This document shows, one piece after another, positions 7,692 to 15,986 of a stretch of 39,043 nucleotides of DNA. The notes under the pieces were generated by a model, which searched no databases, had not been told where the DNA came from, and saw only the letters and a list, made by a program, of their open reading frames with translations. The stretch spans positions 1-39,043 of the forward strand of contig JAQGIC010000080.1 in assembly GCA_028288725.1 (NCBI GenBank). The letters run 5' to 3'. Origin of the DNA: Rhodospirillales bacterium. Lineage in GTDB: Bacteria; Pseudomonadota; Alphaproteobacteria; ATCC43930; CGMCC-115725. The translations under genes were made by a program, and so were the position numbers. The first letter of the stretch is position 1; each line of letters begins with the position of its first letter.

Positions 7692-8144
7692 TTAAATCGA
7701 ACGCTTGCTGGCCTGAACCAGTTGCTCGAGCGTGTCGAGAAAGCGCGATCGATCGCGCTGGGCCAGCGGGCGCGGACCGCCGCCCAACTCGCCCAATTCT
7801 CTCAGATGCTGGCTGATGTCGCGCGACGCGAGCGCCTCGCCGATATTGTCGGGCGTGAAACGGCGGCCCGACGGCCCGAGCGCCCGGCCGCCGGCCTTGA
7901 GGCACCGCGCGGCCAGCGGGATATCCGAGGTGACGCAGATGTCGCCCGGCTGGATCCGGAGCGCGATCCAATCGTCGGCCGCGTCCGGACCGGCTTCGAC
8001 CAGGATCAGGCGGACGCGCGGATCGCGCGGCACGCGGACATTGCCGGCGGTCACGACATGGACCACCAGCTGATGCCGGTCGGCGACCTTGTAGGCTTCC
8101 TCGCGCACCGGGCAGGCGTCGGCATCCAGGTACAATTCGATCAT
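7692..8144 (-). CDS. DUF188 / YaiI-YqxD family protein
   Basis: A 150-residue protein starting MIELYLDADACPVREE, the hallmark N-terminus of the YaiI/YqxD (DUF188) family, whose PIN-like fold suggests a nucleic-acid role that has not been established. Other conserved segments are DICVTSDIPLAARCL and GRRFTPDNIGEAL. Its ATG at 8144 lies one base after the stop codon of the upstream MFS gene (TGA at 8148-8146), so the two are translationally adjacent. Gluconokinase follows after 23 bases. Confidence 0.9.
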   Translation of the reverse strand: MIELYLDADACPVREEAYKVADRHQLVVHVVTAGNVRVPRDPRVRLILVEAGPDAADDWIALRIQPGDICVTSDIPLAARCLKAGGRALGPSGRRFTPDNIGEALASRDISQHLRELGELGGGPRPLAQRDRSRFLDTLEQLVQASKRSI

Positions 8145-8145
8145 A

Positions 8146-9411
8146 TCAATGCTTCTTGGCCTTGGCGTTCTTGGCATTCTTGTCCGGAGGCGCTTCCTCG
8201 CCTTCCTCCGGCTCGGGCGGCGGCGGCGGCGGTTCCGGGATGCCGATATCGGGGCACAGCTGGAACGACGCGATGCCCGCGGCCAGCAGCATCGGCAGGC
8301 CCAGCGTCGGCCCCAGCCACCACCAGCCGGTCATATGGGCGAGGCGCAGCGGCGCCAGCAGCTGGGCCAGCGCGGCGCCCAGCCCGATGAACAAGGTGCC
8401 GATCGCCGGATGCTCGGTGCTGATGTCGAGGGGCAGCGACCAGAGCGAGGCGGTGGCGAGCGTGAGAAAGAACAGGGTGACGCCGGTCGACAGCACGATG
8501 CTGTCGATCTCGTGCTGGCCCGGCATGGCGAACATGCCGACCGCGGCGCCCAGGAAGCCCAGCCCGGGCAATAGCTGGCGGGCCGGACGGATGTTGCCGC
8601 TGTCCTGCCGGATCCAATCGCAGGCGAAACCGCCGGCCAGCACGCCGCCGCCGGCCGCCGCCGCGATGACCGCGGTCAAGCTCGCCGAGCCGAAGATATT
8701 GAGATGCCAGGTTTGGAGCTGATAGGCCGGCACCCAGTCGATCACCAGCGCGATCGCCCAGGATTGCGCGAAGGCGAGACAGAACGGCAGGAAGAATCGG
8801 GCGACATGGCCGCGCCAATAGACCGGCAAGGGTTCCGAGCGCTGCAGCGCGCTGCTCATCCGATACCAGAGCAGGCACCAGCCGGCGGTCAGCGCCGCCA
8901 GGACCAGAAAGGCCCCGCGCCAGGATCCGAGCCATTCGGCGCTGCCGACAATGGCGCCGGCGAGCAGGGGCCCCAGCCAATAGACACTGTGGATCAGCCC
9001 CAGCGCCGTGCCGCGTTCCTGCTGCGGGACCCATTGCGCCAGGAGCACCGTCGCCGCCGGCAGAAGCCCGCCCGCGGCAACGCCCAGGGCCAGGCGGCTC
9101 AGCGCCAGCATGACCACATGCACCGTTCCCATGGTCGCGACCATGGCGATCGCCGCCAGCGCGCCGCAGCCCAGCAGCACCCGCGGCGAGCCCAGTCGTT
9201 CGATCAGCAGTCCGGAGAGCGCCAAGGCCAGGAAGAATCCGAAGCTATAGGCCCCGAAACTGATGTCGAGTGCGGGGCTGGGCACGTGCAGCGCGTCGCG
9301 CAGCCCCTCGACCGCCGGCGCGAGGCCCGACCGATCCAGCCCGATCGCCAGGCTGCCCAGCGTCAGCAGACCCAGAATTCGAGCGCGGACCGGGATTTTC
9401 TTGAACATCAT
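8146..9411 (-). CDS. MFS transporter
   Basis: A 421-residue major facilitator with about 12 hydrophobic segments. The N-terminal half carries the MFS-type stretches SGLLIERLGSPR and LALGVAAGGLLPAATVLLAQ. The C-terminus has an unusual cytoplasmic tail: a proline/glutamate-rich run (PEPPPPPPEPEEGEE) followed by a Lys/Ala-rich end (KNAKNAKAKKH). Substrate is not deducible; its position before gluconokinase makes a sugar acid possible but unproven. Two ATG codons (9411, 9408) and a TTG (9414) are possible starts, and none has a clear ribosome binding site. Confidence 0.82.
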   Translation of the reverse strand: MMFKKIPVRARILGLLTLGSLAIGLDRSGLAPAVEGLRDALHVPSPALDISFGAYSFGFFLALALSGLLIERLGSPRVLLGCGALAAIAMVATMGTVHVVMLALSRLALGVAAGGLLPAATVLLAQWVPQQERGTALGLIHSVYWLGPLLAGAIVGSAEWLGSWRGAFLVLAALTAGWCLLWYRMSSALQRSEPLPVYWRGHVARFFLPFCLAFAQSWAIALVIDWVPAYQLQTWHLNIFGSASLTAVIAAAAGGGVLAGGFACDWIRQDSGNIRPARQLLPGLGFLGAAVGMFAMPGQHEIDSIVLSTGVTLFFLTLATASLWSLPLDISTEHPAIGTLFIGLGAALAQLLAPLRLAHMTGWWWLGPTLGLPMLLAAGIASFQLCPDIGIPEPPPPPPEPEEGEEAPPDKNAKNAKAKKH

Positions 9412-9673
9412 CAAGGAGCTGTGCCTGCGACGGAATCGTCCGATCGTTTATACAGGCTCCGCCTGCGGAAATGACCAGCGGAATCGATCCGGGCGGGCAA
9501 AGCCCATCGTCCAAATATATTGCGTTGCAAAATATGCAGCCCGCCCAAGCAGCAGAAAAACCCGAGCTTTGGCCTGGATTCGGCAGAGTTCCTGCCTTTC
9601 CGCTTAGGTACGATCTTTTCGCGACTGCAAAATGATTGTTGATTTCGAAACGATCAGAGCGCATATTTTGCAG
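9412..9673. other. Intergenic region with a 12-bp inverted repeat and a promoter
   Basis: No gene is seen in this part of the MFS-phhA interval (9412-9789). It carries a perfect 12-bp inverted repeat, tgcaaaatatgc at 9526-9537 and gcatattttgca at 9661-9672, and a promoter for a probable plus-strand small RNA. The right repeat covers that promoter's -10 box. Confidence 0.5.
9639..9667 (+). promoter_or_regulatory. Promoter of candidate small RNA
   Basis: TTGATT (9639-9644), a 17-base spacer and CATATT (9662-9667) make a sigma-70-like promoter pointing into the gene-free stretch that ends in a strong terminator at 9768. The -10 box is part of a 12-bp inverted repeat whose partner lies at 9526-9537. 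Confidence 0.5.
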
Positions 9674-9768
9674 TGCGGCATGAGTCGTCCTAGACGGATC
9701 TGCCGTACGTCTTCTTAGGCGTTTCCTCCCTAAACTCGGGCCGTGAGCAATCACGGCCCGCTTTTTTT
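9674..9768 (+). ncRNA. Candidate trans-acting small RNA with CCUCC loop
   Basis: The stretch between the promoter at 9639-9667 and the terminator at 9737-9768 has no start codon with a binding site. It would give an RNA of about 95 nucleotides. Three hairpins can be drawn by eye: gcggca/tgccgt (9675-9680 with 9701-9706), ttagg/cctaa (9715-9719 with 9729-9733) with loop cgtttcctc, and the terminator. A CCUCC-type anti-ribosome-binding-site motif in and beside a hairpin loop is a known feature of alphaproteobacterial small RNAs. Both flanking genes are on the minus strand, so this is not their leader or tail. The family was not identified. Confidence 0.55.
9737..9768 (+). terminator. Strong intrinsic terminator of the small RNA
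   Basis: A perfect 10-bp stem (9737-9746 with 9751-9760, cgggccgtga arm), GCAA tetraloop and seven T (9762-9768). The T run is on the plus strand only, so it does not serve the minus-strand phhA gene next to it. Confidence 0.88.
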
Positions 9769-9789
9769 GCCCGAAAGACGTGAGGGATC

Positions 9790-10632
9790 TCAGCGTCGAC
9801 CGGTGCCGCGATGGGCCACGCGATCGCCGGATAGAATCGTGCCGGGCTCCAGGTTCGGCCGCTCCGACAGTTCCCGGTAATAGGCGGTGAAGTCCGGCCG
9901 CGTCGCCTCGAACAGCTGTTCGAAGCTGTCGATCACGAAATAGCTCTCCTGATAATCGTCGATCCGGTACTTGGTCTGCATCACCCGCAGCAGATCGAAG
10001 CCGATCCGGTTCGGCGCGTCATCCTCCAGCGAGAAGATCGATTCGCCCTTGGACGACAGGATGCCGGAACCATAGATGCGCGTGCCGGCCGGCGTGTCGA
10101 TCAGGCCGAATTCGACCGTGTACCAATAGAGCCGCGCCAGATTATGCAGCGCGCCCAGTTCCATCGCCTTCACCCCGCCCTTGCCGTAGGCCTCCATATA
10201 GTCGGCGAACACCGGGTTCATCAGCAGCGGCACATGGCCGTAGATGTCGTGGAACATGTCCGGCTCTTCCAGATAGTCGAGCTGGTCGCGCCGGCGGATG
10301 AAACAGGTCGACGGAAAGCGCCGGTTGGCCAGGTGCTCGAAGAAGGTCCCATCCGGCACCAGCCCGGGCACCGCCACGATCTGCCAGCCGGTCGCGGCCC
10401 CCAGCACGTCGTTCAGCCGGCGGAAATCCGGAATGCCGTCGGCGACGACGCCCAGCCCGTCGAGGCCGGCCATGAATTCGTCGCAGGCCCGGCCGACCAG
10501 GATCTTCTCCTGCCGCTCGAACAGGGTGCGCCAGATCGCATGTTCCCCGGACGTATAGCTGTCCCAGCCCTGGTCGATCGTGAAGTCCGCGCGGGTCGAC
10601 GGTTCGCGATGGGCGACGGTGCCATCCATCAT
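9790..10632 (-). CDS. phhA: Phenylalanine 4-monooxygenase
   Basis: A 280-residue iron- and tetrahydropterin-dependent hydroxylase converting phenylalanine to tyrosine. The iron ligands are visible: His128 and His133 in MFHDIYGHVP, and Glu174 in YWYTVEFGL. The segments AVPGLVPDGTFFEHLANRRFP and GSGILSSKGE are also family hallmarks. Length matches bacterial monomeric enzymes, with no regulatory ACT domain. The ATG at 10632 (second ATG at 10629) has ggagaag at a good distance. It lies 65 bases downstream of an N-formylglutamate amidohydrolase gene on the same strand and is probably co-transcribed with it. Confidence 0.95.
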   Translation of the reverse strand: MMDGTVAHREPSTRADFTIDQGWDSYTSGEHAIWRTLFERQEKILVGRACDEFMAGLDGLGVVADGIPDFRRLNDVLGAATGWQIVAVPGLVPDGTFFEHLANRRFPSTCFIRRRDQLDYLEEPDMFHDIYGHVPLLMNPVFADYMEAYGKGGVKAMELGALHNLARLYWYTVEFGLIDTPAGTRIYGSGILSSKGESIFSLEDDAPNRIGFDLLRVMQTKYRIDDYQESYFVIDSFEQLFEATRPDFTAYYRELSERPNLEPGTILSGDRVAHRGTGRR

Positions 10633-10697
10633 GGTCGCTTCTCCGATTTTGTTTCTACCGAAACCAATATCGAATTTGCCGGTTAAATGTCCAACCT

Positions 10698-11600
10698 TTA
10701 GACCAGATCCGCCGGGTTTATCATCCCGAGCGCCGCCATCACCAGGCCGATATCCTGCTTCAACGTCGCCAGGAACGGTTTGCGTTCCAGCCGGCCCTCA
10801 TCCATGTAGAGCGCCCGGTTGAGCTCGATCTGCAGCGCGTGGCGGCCCTCGCCAGGGCGGCCGTAGTGGCGGGTGGTGAAACCGCCGGCATAGGGCGTGT
10901 TGCGGATGACCTGATAGCCCTGGTCGTGCAGCACCCGCTCGGCCGTGTCGATCACCAGCGGGTGGCAGGCGCTGCCCATGCGGTCGCCCAGCACGATATC
11001 GACCCGCCGGCGCGCGCGGGCCGGACCCGGGCCGCTCCCGACCGATGGCATGGAATGGGCATCCAGCAGGATGCAGGCGCCGAAGCTGGCGACCGCCTCG
11101 TCGACCAGATCGCCCAACGCCGCGTGATACGGCCGATACAGCGTCTCGATCCGGCTTTCGGCCTCGGCGAAGCGCAGCTTGTGGCGGTAGATCGCCTGGC
11201 CGTCGGCGACCAGCCGGGCGATCGTGCCCAAACCGACCGCGACGCGCGGCGAGCTGTGATTGACGAAGGCCGGCAGCGCATCCTCGAACATCAGCGGATC
11301 GAGTTCCCAGGGTTCGCGATTGCAATCGACGAACGCGCGCGGGAACAAGGCGCGAAGCAGCGGCGCGCCCAGCTCCGGTGCCAGGCCGCAGATCTCGTCG
11401 ACGAAGCAATCCTCGGATTTGCGCAAGGTCAGCGGATCGAGCCGCGAGGCCGCCAGGAATTCGCTCGGATAATGGTCGCCGCTATGGGGCGAGGCGACGA
11501 CCAGCAACCGGCGCGCTCCGGTCGGTATCAGGATCTCGAAGGGCCGGGGCACCGTCGGCGGGACGGCGGCGGCCGTCGATGCGGGCGACGTTCCGTGCAT
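10698..11600 (-). CDS. N-formylglutamate amidohydrolase family protein
   Basis: A 300-residue enzyme of the N-formylglutamate amidohydrolase family, which hydrolyses N-formyl-glutamate in histidine breakdown and related formyl compounds. Seen are VVASPHSGDHYP (N-terminal His motif), VDCNREPWELDP, ILLDAHSMPSVG and GGFTTRHYGRPGEGRHALQIELNRALYMDE (the C-terminal His/Glu motif). The ATG at 11600 is the most likely start; the frame remains open upstream but becomes low-complexity and Arg-rich. No hut genes are nearby, so its role beside phenylalanine hydroxylase is unclear. Confidence 0.85.
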   Translation of the reverse strand: MHGTSPASTAAAVPPTVPRPFEILIPTGARRLLVVASPHSGDHYPSEFLAASRLDPLTLRKSEDCFVDEICGLAPELGAPLLRALFPRAFVDCNREPWELDPLMFEDALPAFVNHSSPRVAVGLGTIARLVADGQAIYRHKLRFAEAESRIETLYRPYHAALGDLVDEAVASFGACILLDAHSMPSVGSGPGPARARRRVDIVLGDRMGSACHPLVIDTAERVLHDQGYQVIRNTPYAGGFTTRHYGRPGEGRHALQIELNRALYMDEGRLERKPFLATLKQDIGLVMAALGMINPADLV

Positions 11601-11681
11601 GCAACTGATGTAGCGCAATTCCGTCCCGGGCGCCAACGCGAGCCGCTGGCGACGGACGCGTCGGTTTGTCCGGCCGGCGTC

Positions 11682-11721
11682 CCCGCCATGCGGCGGCCCG
11701 GCCCCCGCCATGCGGCGGCCC
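11682..11721. repeat. Two-copy 22-bp tandem repeat
   Basis: The 18-base unit cccgccatgcggcggccc occurs exactly at 11682-11699 and 11704-11721. Each copy can form a short ccgc/gcgg hairpin. It lies between the amidohydrolase start and the tRNA gene. Confidence 0.6.
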
Positions 11722-11818
11722 AATGCGCGCACCCTCTTGCATCGCCCCCGGAAACCTAGTACCTACCGCGTCCTCGGACGGAATGCTGGTCACGGCGCCG
11801 TCCCGAGACCTCGAGATG

Positions 11819-11893
11819 GGGCGGTTAGCTCAGCGGTAGAGCATCACGTTGACATCGTGGGGGCCACTGGTTCGATCCCAGTACCGCCCACCA
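11819..11893 (+). tRNA. tRNA-Val (anticodon GAC)
   Basis: A complete cloverleaf can be drawn. The acceptor stem gggcggt (11819-11825) pairs with accgccc (11883-11889). The D arm starts gctcagcggtagagc. The anticodon stem tcacg/cgtgg encloses loop ttgacat, so the anticodon at 11851-11853 is GAC, which reads GUC (and GUU) valine codons. The T arm holds ggttcgatcc. The discriminator A and an encoded CCA follow at 11890-11893. A terminator lies about 30 bases downstream. Confidence 0.96.
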
Positions 11894-11921
11894 TCTCGAA
11901 GCGAAAATTGAAAGAGAAAAC

Positions 11922-11956
11922 AGGGGCTTACCCAACCGGGTTCGTCCCTATTTTTT
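11922..11956 (+). terminator. Terminator after tRNA-Val
   Basis: Nested short stems (aggg 11922-11925 with ccct 11946-11949; accc 11930-11933 with gggt 11938-11941) are followed by six T (11951-11956). This is consistent with termination of the tRNA transcript. Confidence 0.65.
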
Positions 11957-11991
11957 CGCTTGAAATCGCGGAAGTCCGGCTGACGATCGCG

Positions 11992-13161
11992 CTACGCGGC
12001 CGAACTGGCCGCGCCCGTCAGATCCGCCGATATCGACCGTGCCCAATCCGCGACCTGATCGGCGGCAAAGGGCCTGCCATAGAACCAGCCCTGCGCCAGA
12101 TCGACGCCGAGCGCACGCAGCAAGTCCGCCTGAGCCGCCGTCTCCACACCTTCGGCCAGCACCAGATGCTCCTGCCGATGAAGTCTGCGAACCGTCTCGG
12201 CGATGTCGTCGAGGACGAGACTGTTGTGCTCTATTCGGTTGGTCACGGTAATGCACAGCTTGACGATTTCGGGCCGCAAGCTAGCTGCCGCCTCCAGGTC
12301 GGCATAGCCGCACCCGGTATCGTCGAGGGCGATGAGAGTGCCGCCCCGGCGCAGGGACGCCAGGACGGGCCGCAGTTCCGACGCCTCACCCAGCGGCAGA
12401 TGCTCGGTCAGTTCCATGACCAGCCGCGGACGCGCGAACCGGCCCACGCCTTGTGGGCTGCACAGCTGCGCCAACGTCCGGCAGGAAGCATTGATGGACA
12501 GCCACAGGGGTGCCGGCACTCGATCGAGATAGGCCACGGCTTGATAGGCACACGCCAACTCCAAGGCCAAGGTCAGTCCGCCGCGGGCGGCCGCCTCGAA
12601 TAGCCGGTCCGCCCGCTCCAATGCACTGCCGGCCGGTCCACGGGATAATGCCTCCAAGCCGACCGCGCGGCCATCAGCCAGCGATACGATAGGCTGCAGC
12701 ACGGTGCGGAGACCTCCCCGCACCAGGAGATCCTGAATGGCGGCGCGGGCGCTGGTGTCCACCGCCATCAGCGCCGCCGTCGCCAGCCGATCTTCGACAT
12801 CGCCCGAAGCCGAAGCATCCACCGCGGTGATGGTCAATTCCGCCACCGCCGCCGTCGATGGGCCGAAGGTTTCGATGGCCACCTCGTTGACAAGTTGGCG
12901 AAGGGCGGCGGTCAAGGAGACGACGGGATCGTCTTCGGCGCCGGTCAACTGGACGGCTTCAACGAAAAAAGACGCCCTCCAACGGCCCCGGCCCAGAGCC
13001 TTCACAGGCCCGACATCAGGCCGGGGCGCCAATACTTGGGTCACGAGATCAGCGATGCGCGGCTCGAAGGCGGCCAAGGCCGCATCGACAACGTTCTTTC
13101 CCATGGCTCCGTCCGGGCGCCGCAGGCCATGCACATCAATAATGAGGAAATAGAGTTCCAT
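11992..13161 (-). CDS. EAL-domain cyclic-di-GMP phosphodiesterase
   Basis: A 389-residue soluble protein. Residues 150-385 form an EAL domain that hydrolyses cyclic di-GMP. Key positions look intact: GLEALSR (Glu170), INASCRTL, VMELTEHLP, ALDDTGCGYADL (the DDFGTGYS motif, with both Asp kept), IVKLC (Lys) and LAEGVET with AQGWFYGRP. It is therefore probably active. The N-terminal 150 residues have no membrane segment and may be a highly degenerate GGDEF-like or sensory region. The ATG at 13161 has ggaaggg upstream. It stands alone between tRNA-Val and a divergent transporter, and its C-terminus is Ala-rich. Confidence 0.88.
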   Translation of the reverse strand: MELYFLIIDVHGLRRPDGAMGKNVVDAALAAFEPRIADLVTQVLAPRPDVGPVKALGRGRWRASFFVEAVQLTGAEDDPVVSLTAALRQLVNEVAIETFGPSTAAVAELTITAVDASASGDVEDRLATAALMAVDTSARAAIQDLLVRGGLRTVLQPIVSLADGRAVGLEALSRGPAGSALERADRLFEAAARGGLTLALELACAYQAVAYLDRVPAPLWLSINASCRTLAQLCSPQGVGRFARPRLVMELTEHLPLGEASELRPVLASLRRGGTLIALDDTGCGYADLEAAASLRPEIVKLCITVTNRIEHNSLVLDDIAETVRRLHRQEHLVLAEGVETAAQADLLRALGVDLAQGWFYGRPFAADQVADWARSISADLTGAASSAA

Positions 13162-13710
13162 AATCGAGCCCTTCCAGAGCGGTGATACGGCTCAGATCAG
13201 GTGAAATCATCCCCGCCCGATTAGATAGACGAAGTTAGGAAGCACGAAATAAAGGAAAATTAGGTTGCTGAAGCGAGCGAGTGCTGTACCGACTTAACCG
13301 CGGTATTTGTACTGGCCGCTCGGAGCCGGGCGGCTCAACTTCGGACCGCGCGCAGGCGACACCAGCGGATTGCGACGGAGGCGCCCCAACTCAAGAATCA
13401 ATCGATAAAGCATGGAAATTTCTCCGGTCTCTGATGATCGTAGGGAATCTGCCGGAACCTCACCGACAAGCCAAATCGATTGCCTGTATCGCCTTGATCG
13501 GTAATTTCTATTTCCCTTGCGGCTGCTCCATCACCACGCCGCTCGTAACGATCGGCGGCACCTGGCTTTTCGGCGCCATCCAGCCTGACCCTTCGTTCGA
13601 CCCCGCGTCACGAGGGTCCCCGTGGGATTTCGTTGCCAACCCTGCCGGGCCGCCTTATTCCGGAAGGGCCGGATCGCCGGCCAACGAGATCACCGGCCGG
13701 GGGAAGCGCC
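13162..13710. other. 549-bp divergent intergenic region
   Basis: No gene is convincing here. The region is locally AT-richer (13200-13290) and separates the EAL gene (-) from the MFS gene (+), so it should hold both promoters, but no clear -35/-10 pair was recognised. A small palindrome, cacgagggtccccgtg, occurs at 13609-13624. The plus-strand frame open through part of it has neither a binding site nor a recognisable protein. Confidence 0.4.
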
Positions 13711-15003
13711 TTGCAGCAGGAAACAATCGACGAACAACGCCTGGTCAACCGCATGATCTGGCGACTGATGCCGCTCCTGACCATCATGTTCCTGGTTTCG
13801 TTCATCGACCGGCAGAACGTCGGCTTCGCCAAGCTGCAGATGGTCGGCGCGCTGAACACGACGGAGGTCGCCTTCGGCTTCGCCTCGTCGCTGTTCTTCA
13901 TCGCCTATCTGGTATTCGAAATCCCGAGCACGCTCGCCGTCCATAAATATGGCGCGCGCCTCTGGATGGCGCGGATCATGCTGACCTGGGGCATCGTCAC
14001 CGTGCTGCAGGCCTTCTGCCCGTCGCTGACCGCGTTCTACGTCCTGCGCTGTCTGCTGGGCGTGGCCGAGGCGGGGCTCTATCCCGGCATCCTGTTCTAC
14101 ATGACCCTGTGGTTCCCGCAGAAGCACCGCACCCGCGTGCTGGGCCTGTTCACGCTGGGCAGCGCATGTGCCAACGCGCTGGGCTCGCTGATCGGCGGGC
14201 CGCTGCTCGATCTGGATGGCACGTTCGGCCTGGCCGGCTGGCAATGGGTCTATGTCGTGACCGGCGCGCCGCCGATCCTGCTGACCCTGGCCGTGCTGAA
14301 ATTCCTGCCGTCGAGCCCGGCCGAGGCGAAATTCCTGTCCCCGGCCGAACGGACCTGGCTGACCCGGCGGCTCGCGGCCGAGAAGGAAACCACGGTCACC
14401 GAGGGCAATCCCTATGCGGCGCTGTGGGATTGGCGCGTGCTGGGCTTCGCGCTGATGTACATGATGATGTCGACCTCGCTTTACGGCGTCAGCTATTGGC
14501 TGCCGACCGTGGTCAAGGGCTTCGGCGTCAGCGCGACCGTCAATGGCCTGCTCAATACCCTTCCCTGGGCCCTGTCGGCCTGCATGCTCGCCTGGCTGCC
14601 GGCCCGCCTGCGCCGCGACCGGATCATGCTGCGCGCCGTGGTGATCATCGCCATCTGCGGCGTCGCCTGCTTCGTCGCCAGCACGCAATTGCCGTCCAAT
14701 ACCTGGCGCTTCCTGGCCCTGATCCTGGGCGCGCCCTGCATCCAGCTGCTCTACCCGTGCTTCTGGTCGATGCCGCCCAGATTCTTCAGCGGCGCCCGGG
14801 CGGCGGCCAGCCTGGCCGCGATCAATTCGATCGGCAATCTGGGTGGCTTCTGGGGCCAGAACCTGATGCCCTGGGTCGCCAAGGAGGCCGGCAGCACGAT
14901 CCTGCCGATGCTGGTCCCCGCCGCCTGCCTGAGCGTGCTGGGCGTGGCCGCCTTCGTCGCCCAGCTGCGCTTGGGCAACGAACCGGTCCGCTCAGCGGTC
15001 TAG
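13711..15003 (+). CDS. MFS transporter, anion:cation symporter (ACS) type
   Basis: A 430-residue, 12-helix transporter. The first-helix motif FIDRQNVGFAKLQM and the following FGFASSLFFIAYLVFEIPST are typical of the ACS family (tartrate, phthalate, hydroxyphenylacetate and other organic anions), as are FYMTLWFPQKHR and GPLLDLDG. No ATG gives a full first helix. A TTG at 13711, preceded by gggggaag at 6-bp spacing, is the best start; the ATG at 13753 would remove the N-terminal segment. The 3' end overlaps the convergent YihY gene by 12 bases. Substrate is unknown and no catabolic gene is adjacent. Confidence 0.85.
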   Translation: MQQETIDEQRLVNRMIWRLMPLLTIMFLVSFIDRQNVGFAKLQMVGALNTTEVAFGFASSLFFIAYLVFEIPSTLAVHKYGARLWMARIMLTWGIVTVLQAFCPSLTAFYVLRCLLGVAEAGLYPGILFYMTLWFPQKHRTRVLGLFTLGSACANALGSLIGGPLLDLDGTFGLAGWQWVYVVTGAPPILLTLAVLKFLPSSPAEAKFLSPAERTWLTRRLAAEKETTVTEGNPYAALWDWRVLGFALMYMMMSTSLYGVSYWLPTVVKGFGVSATVNGLLNTLPWALSACMLAWLPARLRRDRIMLRAVVIIAICGVACFVASTQLPSNTWRFLALILGAPCIQLLYPCFWSMPPRFFSGARAAASLAAINSIGNLGGFWGQNLMPWVAKEAGSTILPMLVPAACLSVLGVAAFVAQLRLGNEPVRSAV

Positions 15004-15867
15004 TCGCTGGGCCAGGCTGGCGTTCAATTCGGCCCCGAAGGCGAAGATAATGGCGCTGATGTAGAAGAACATCAGCGTCATGATCACCCCGCCCAGGCTG
15101 CCGTAGGTGACGCTGTAGGACGCGAAATTATCGACATAGACCGAGAATAGCCCCGCGGTCGCGAGCCAGAGCAGCGCGGTCGTGGCCGCTCCCGGCCAGA
15201 CCCGGCGCATCGGCTGGTGACAGTTCGGCAGCATCCGGTGCAGTCCGATCAGGCCGAGGGCGACCAGCACCGCGGCCGACCCGTAACGCAGCGCGACCCA
15301 TGGCAGGAACCAGTCCCCGCCGATCGGCAGATGCTGGGTCACGATCTTCCAGATCACCGGCCCCAGCACCAGCGCCACCGACAGCACCAGGGCCAGGCCG
15401 GCGCCGGCGACGACGATGACGACGCTTTCCGGCCGCGTCCGCCAGAAAGGACGCGTCTCGCGCACGTCATAGCAGCGGTTGAGCAGCATCCTGAGCGCCT
15501 CGACCCCGCTCGACGCGCTCCAGAGCGCGAACAGAATGCTGACGGTCAGGAGACCGCCATGCTGCTGGGTCAGGACGTCGCGCAGGATCGGCGCCAGCAC
15601 CTGGGCCACATCCGACGGCGCCAGTTCGAACAGGGTCCCGATGATCCTGTCGGCGCTTTGTGCATCGCCGACGAACCCCGCCAGGGCGGTCAGGAAGATC
15701 AGAAACGGGAACAGCGCCAGAATCGCGGTGAAGGCGATATAGCCCGACAGCTCGAACCCTTCATGGTTGAACAACTGCTGTCCGGCATCGCCGATCACGC
15801 GCAGCACGGCCGGGAGCGTCCATCGTCGGGCCGGCACTGCCGGCGCATTGGGCGGCATGATGGTCAT
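14992..15867 (-). CDS. YihY/UPF0761 family membrane protein
   Basis: A 291-residue inner-membrane protein with about six hydrophobic helices. It belongs to the YihY family, formerly and wrongly named ribonuclease BN. Family marks are ELSGYIAFTAILALFPFLIF near the N-terminus, SASSGVEALRMLLNRCYDV in the middle, and YGSLGGVIMTLMFFYISA with FAFGAELNASLAQ at the end. Function is not established; transport of small molecules has been suggested. The ATG at 15867 has ggag eight bases upstream. It is divergent from the KaiC-like gene and overlaps the convergent MFS gene. Confidence 0.9.
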   Translation of the reverse strand: MTIMPPNAPAVPARRWTLPAVLRVIGDAGQQLFNHEGFELSGYIAFTAILALFPFLIFLTALAGFVGDAQSADRIIGTLFELAPSDVAQVLAPILRDVLTQQHGGLLTVSILFALWSASSGVEALRMLLNRCYDVRETRPFWRTRPESVVIVVAGAGLALVLSVALVLGPVIWKIVTQHLPIGGDWFLPWVALRYGSAAVLVALGLIGLHRMLPNCHQPMRRVWPGAATTALLWLATAGLFSVYVDNFASYSVTYGSLGGVIMTLMFFYISAIIFAFGAELNASLAQRLDR

Positions 15868-15960
15868 CCTGGCGTCTCCGGTCGGGTCTGGGCCAGCCCC
15901 TCGCACCACGAGGGAAAGGTATGAATGCGCCGTCCGGTTCCCGCCGATCGTTTCCTGGTT

Positions 15961-15986
15961 GGAACCCGTCGATGATCGGTGCCGTT
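15961..15986 (+). promoter_or_regulatory. Candidate EcfG (general stress) promoter for kaiC-like operon
   Basis: GGAAC (15961-15965), 17 bases, then CGTT (15983-15986). This fits the GGAAC-N16/17-CGTT consensus of alphaproteobacterial EcfG sigma factors. It points towards the KaiC-like gene, whose possible starts lie 69 and 96 bases downstream. The motif is short, so experimental support is needed. Confidence 0.45.

Noticed and set aside
11819-13161. tRNA-Val as integration site of a genomic island
   Set aside because: No integrase, no repeat of the tRNA 3' end was noticed downstream, and the following genes are ordinary chromosomal types.
13281-13946. Plus-strand open frame upstream of the ACS-type transporter
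   Set aside because: It overlaps the transporter in another frame, has no binding site and reads as non-coding.
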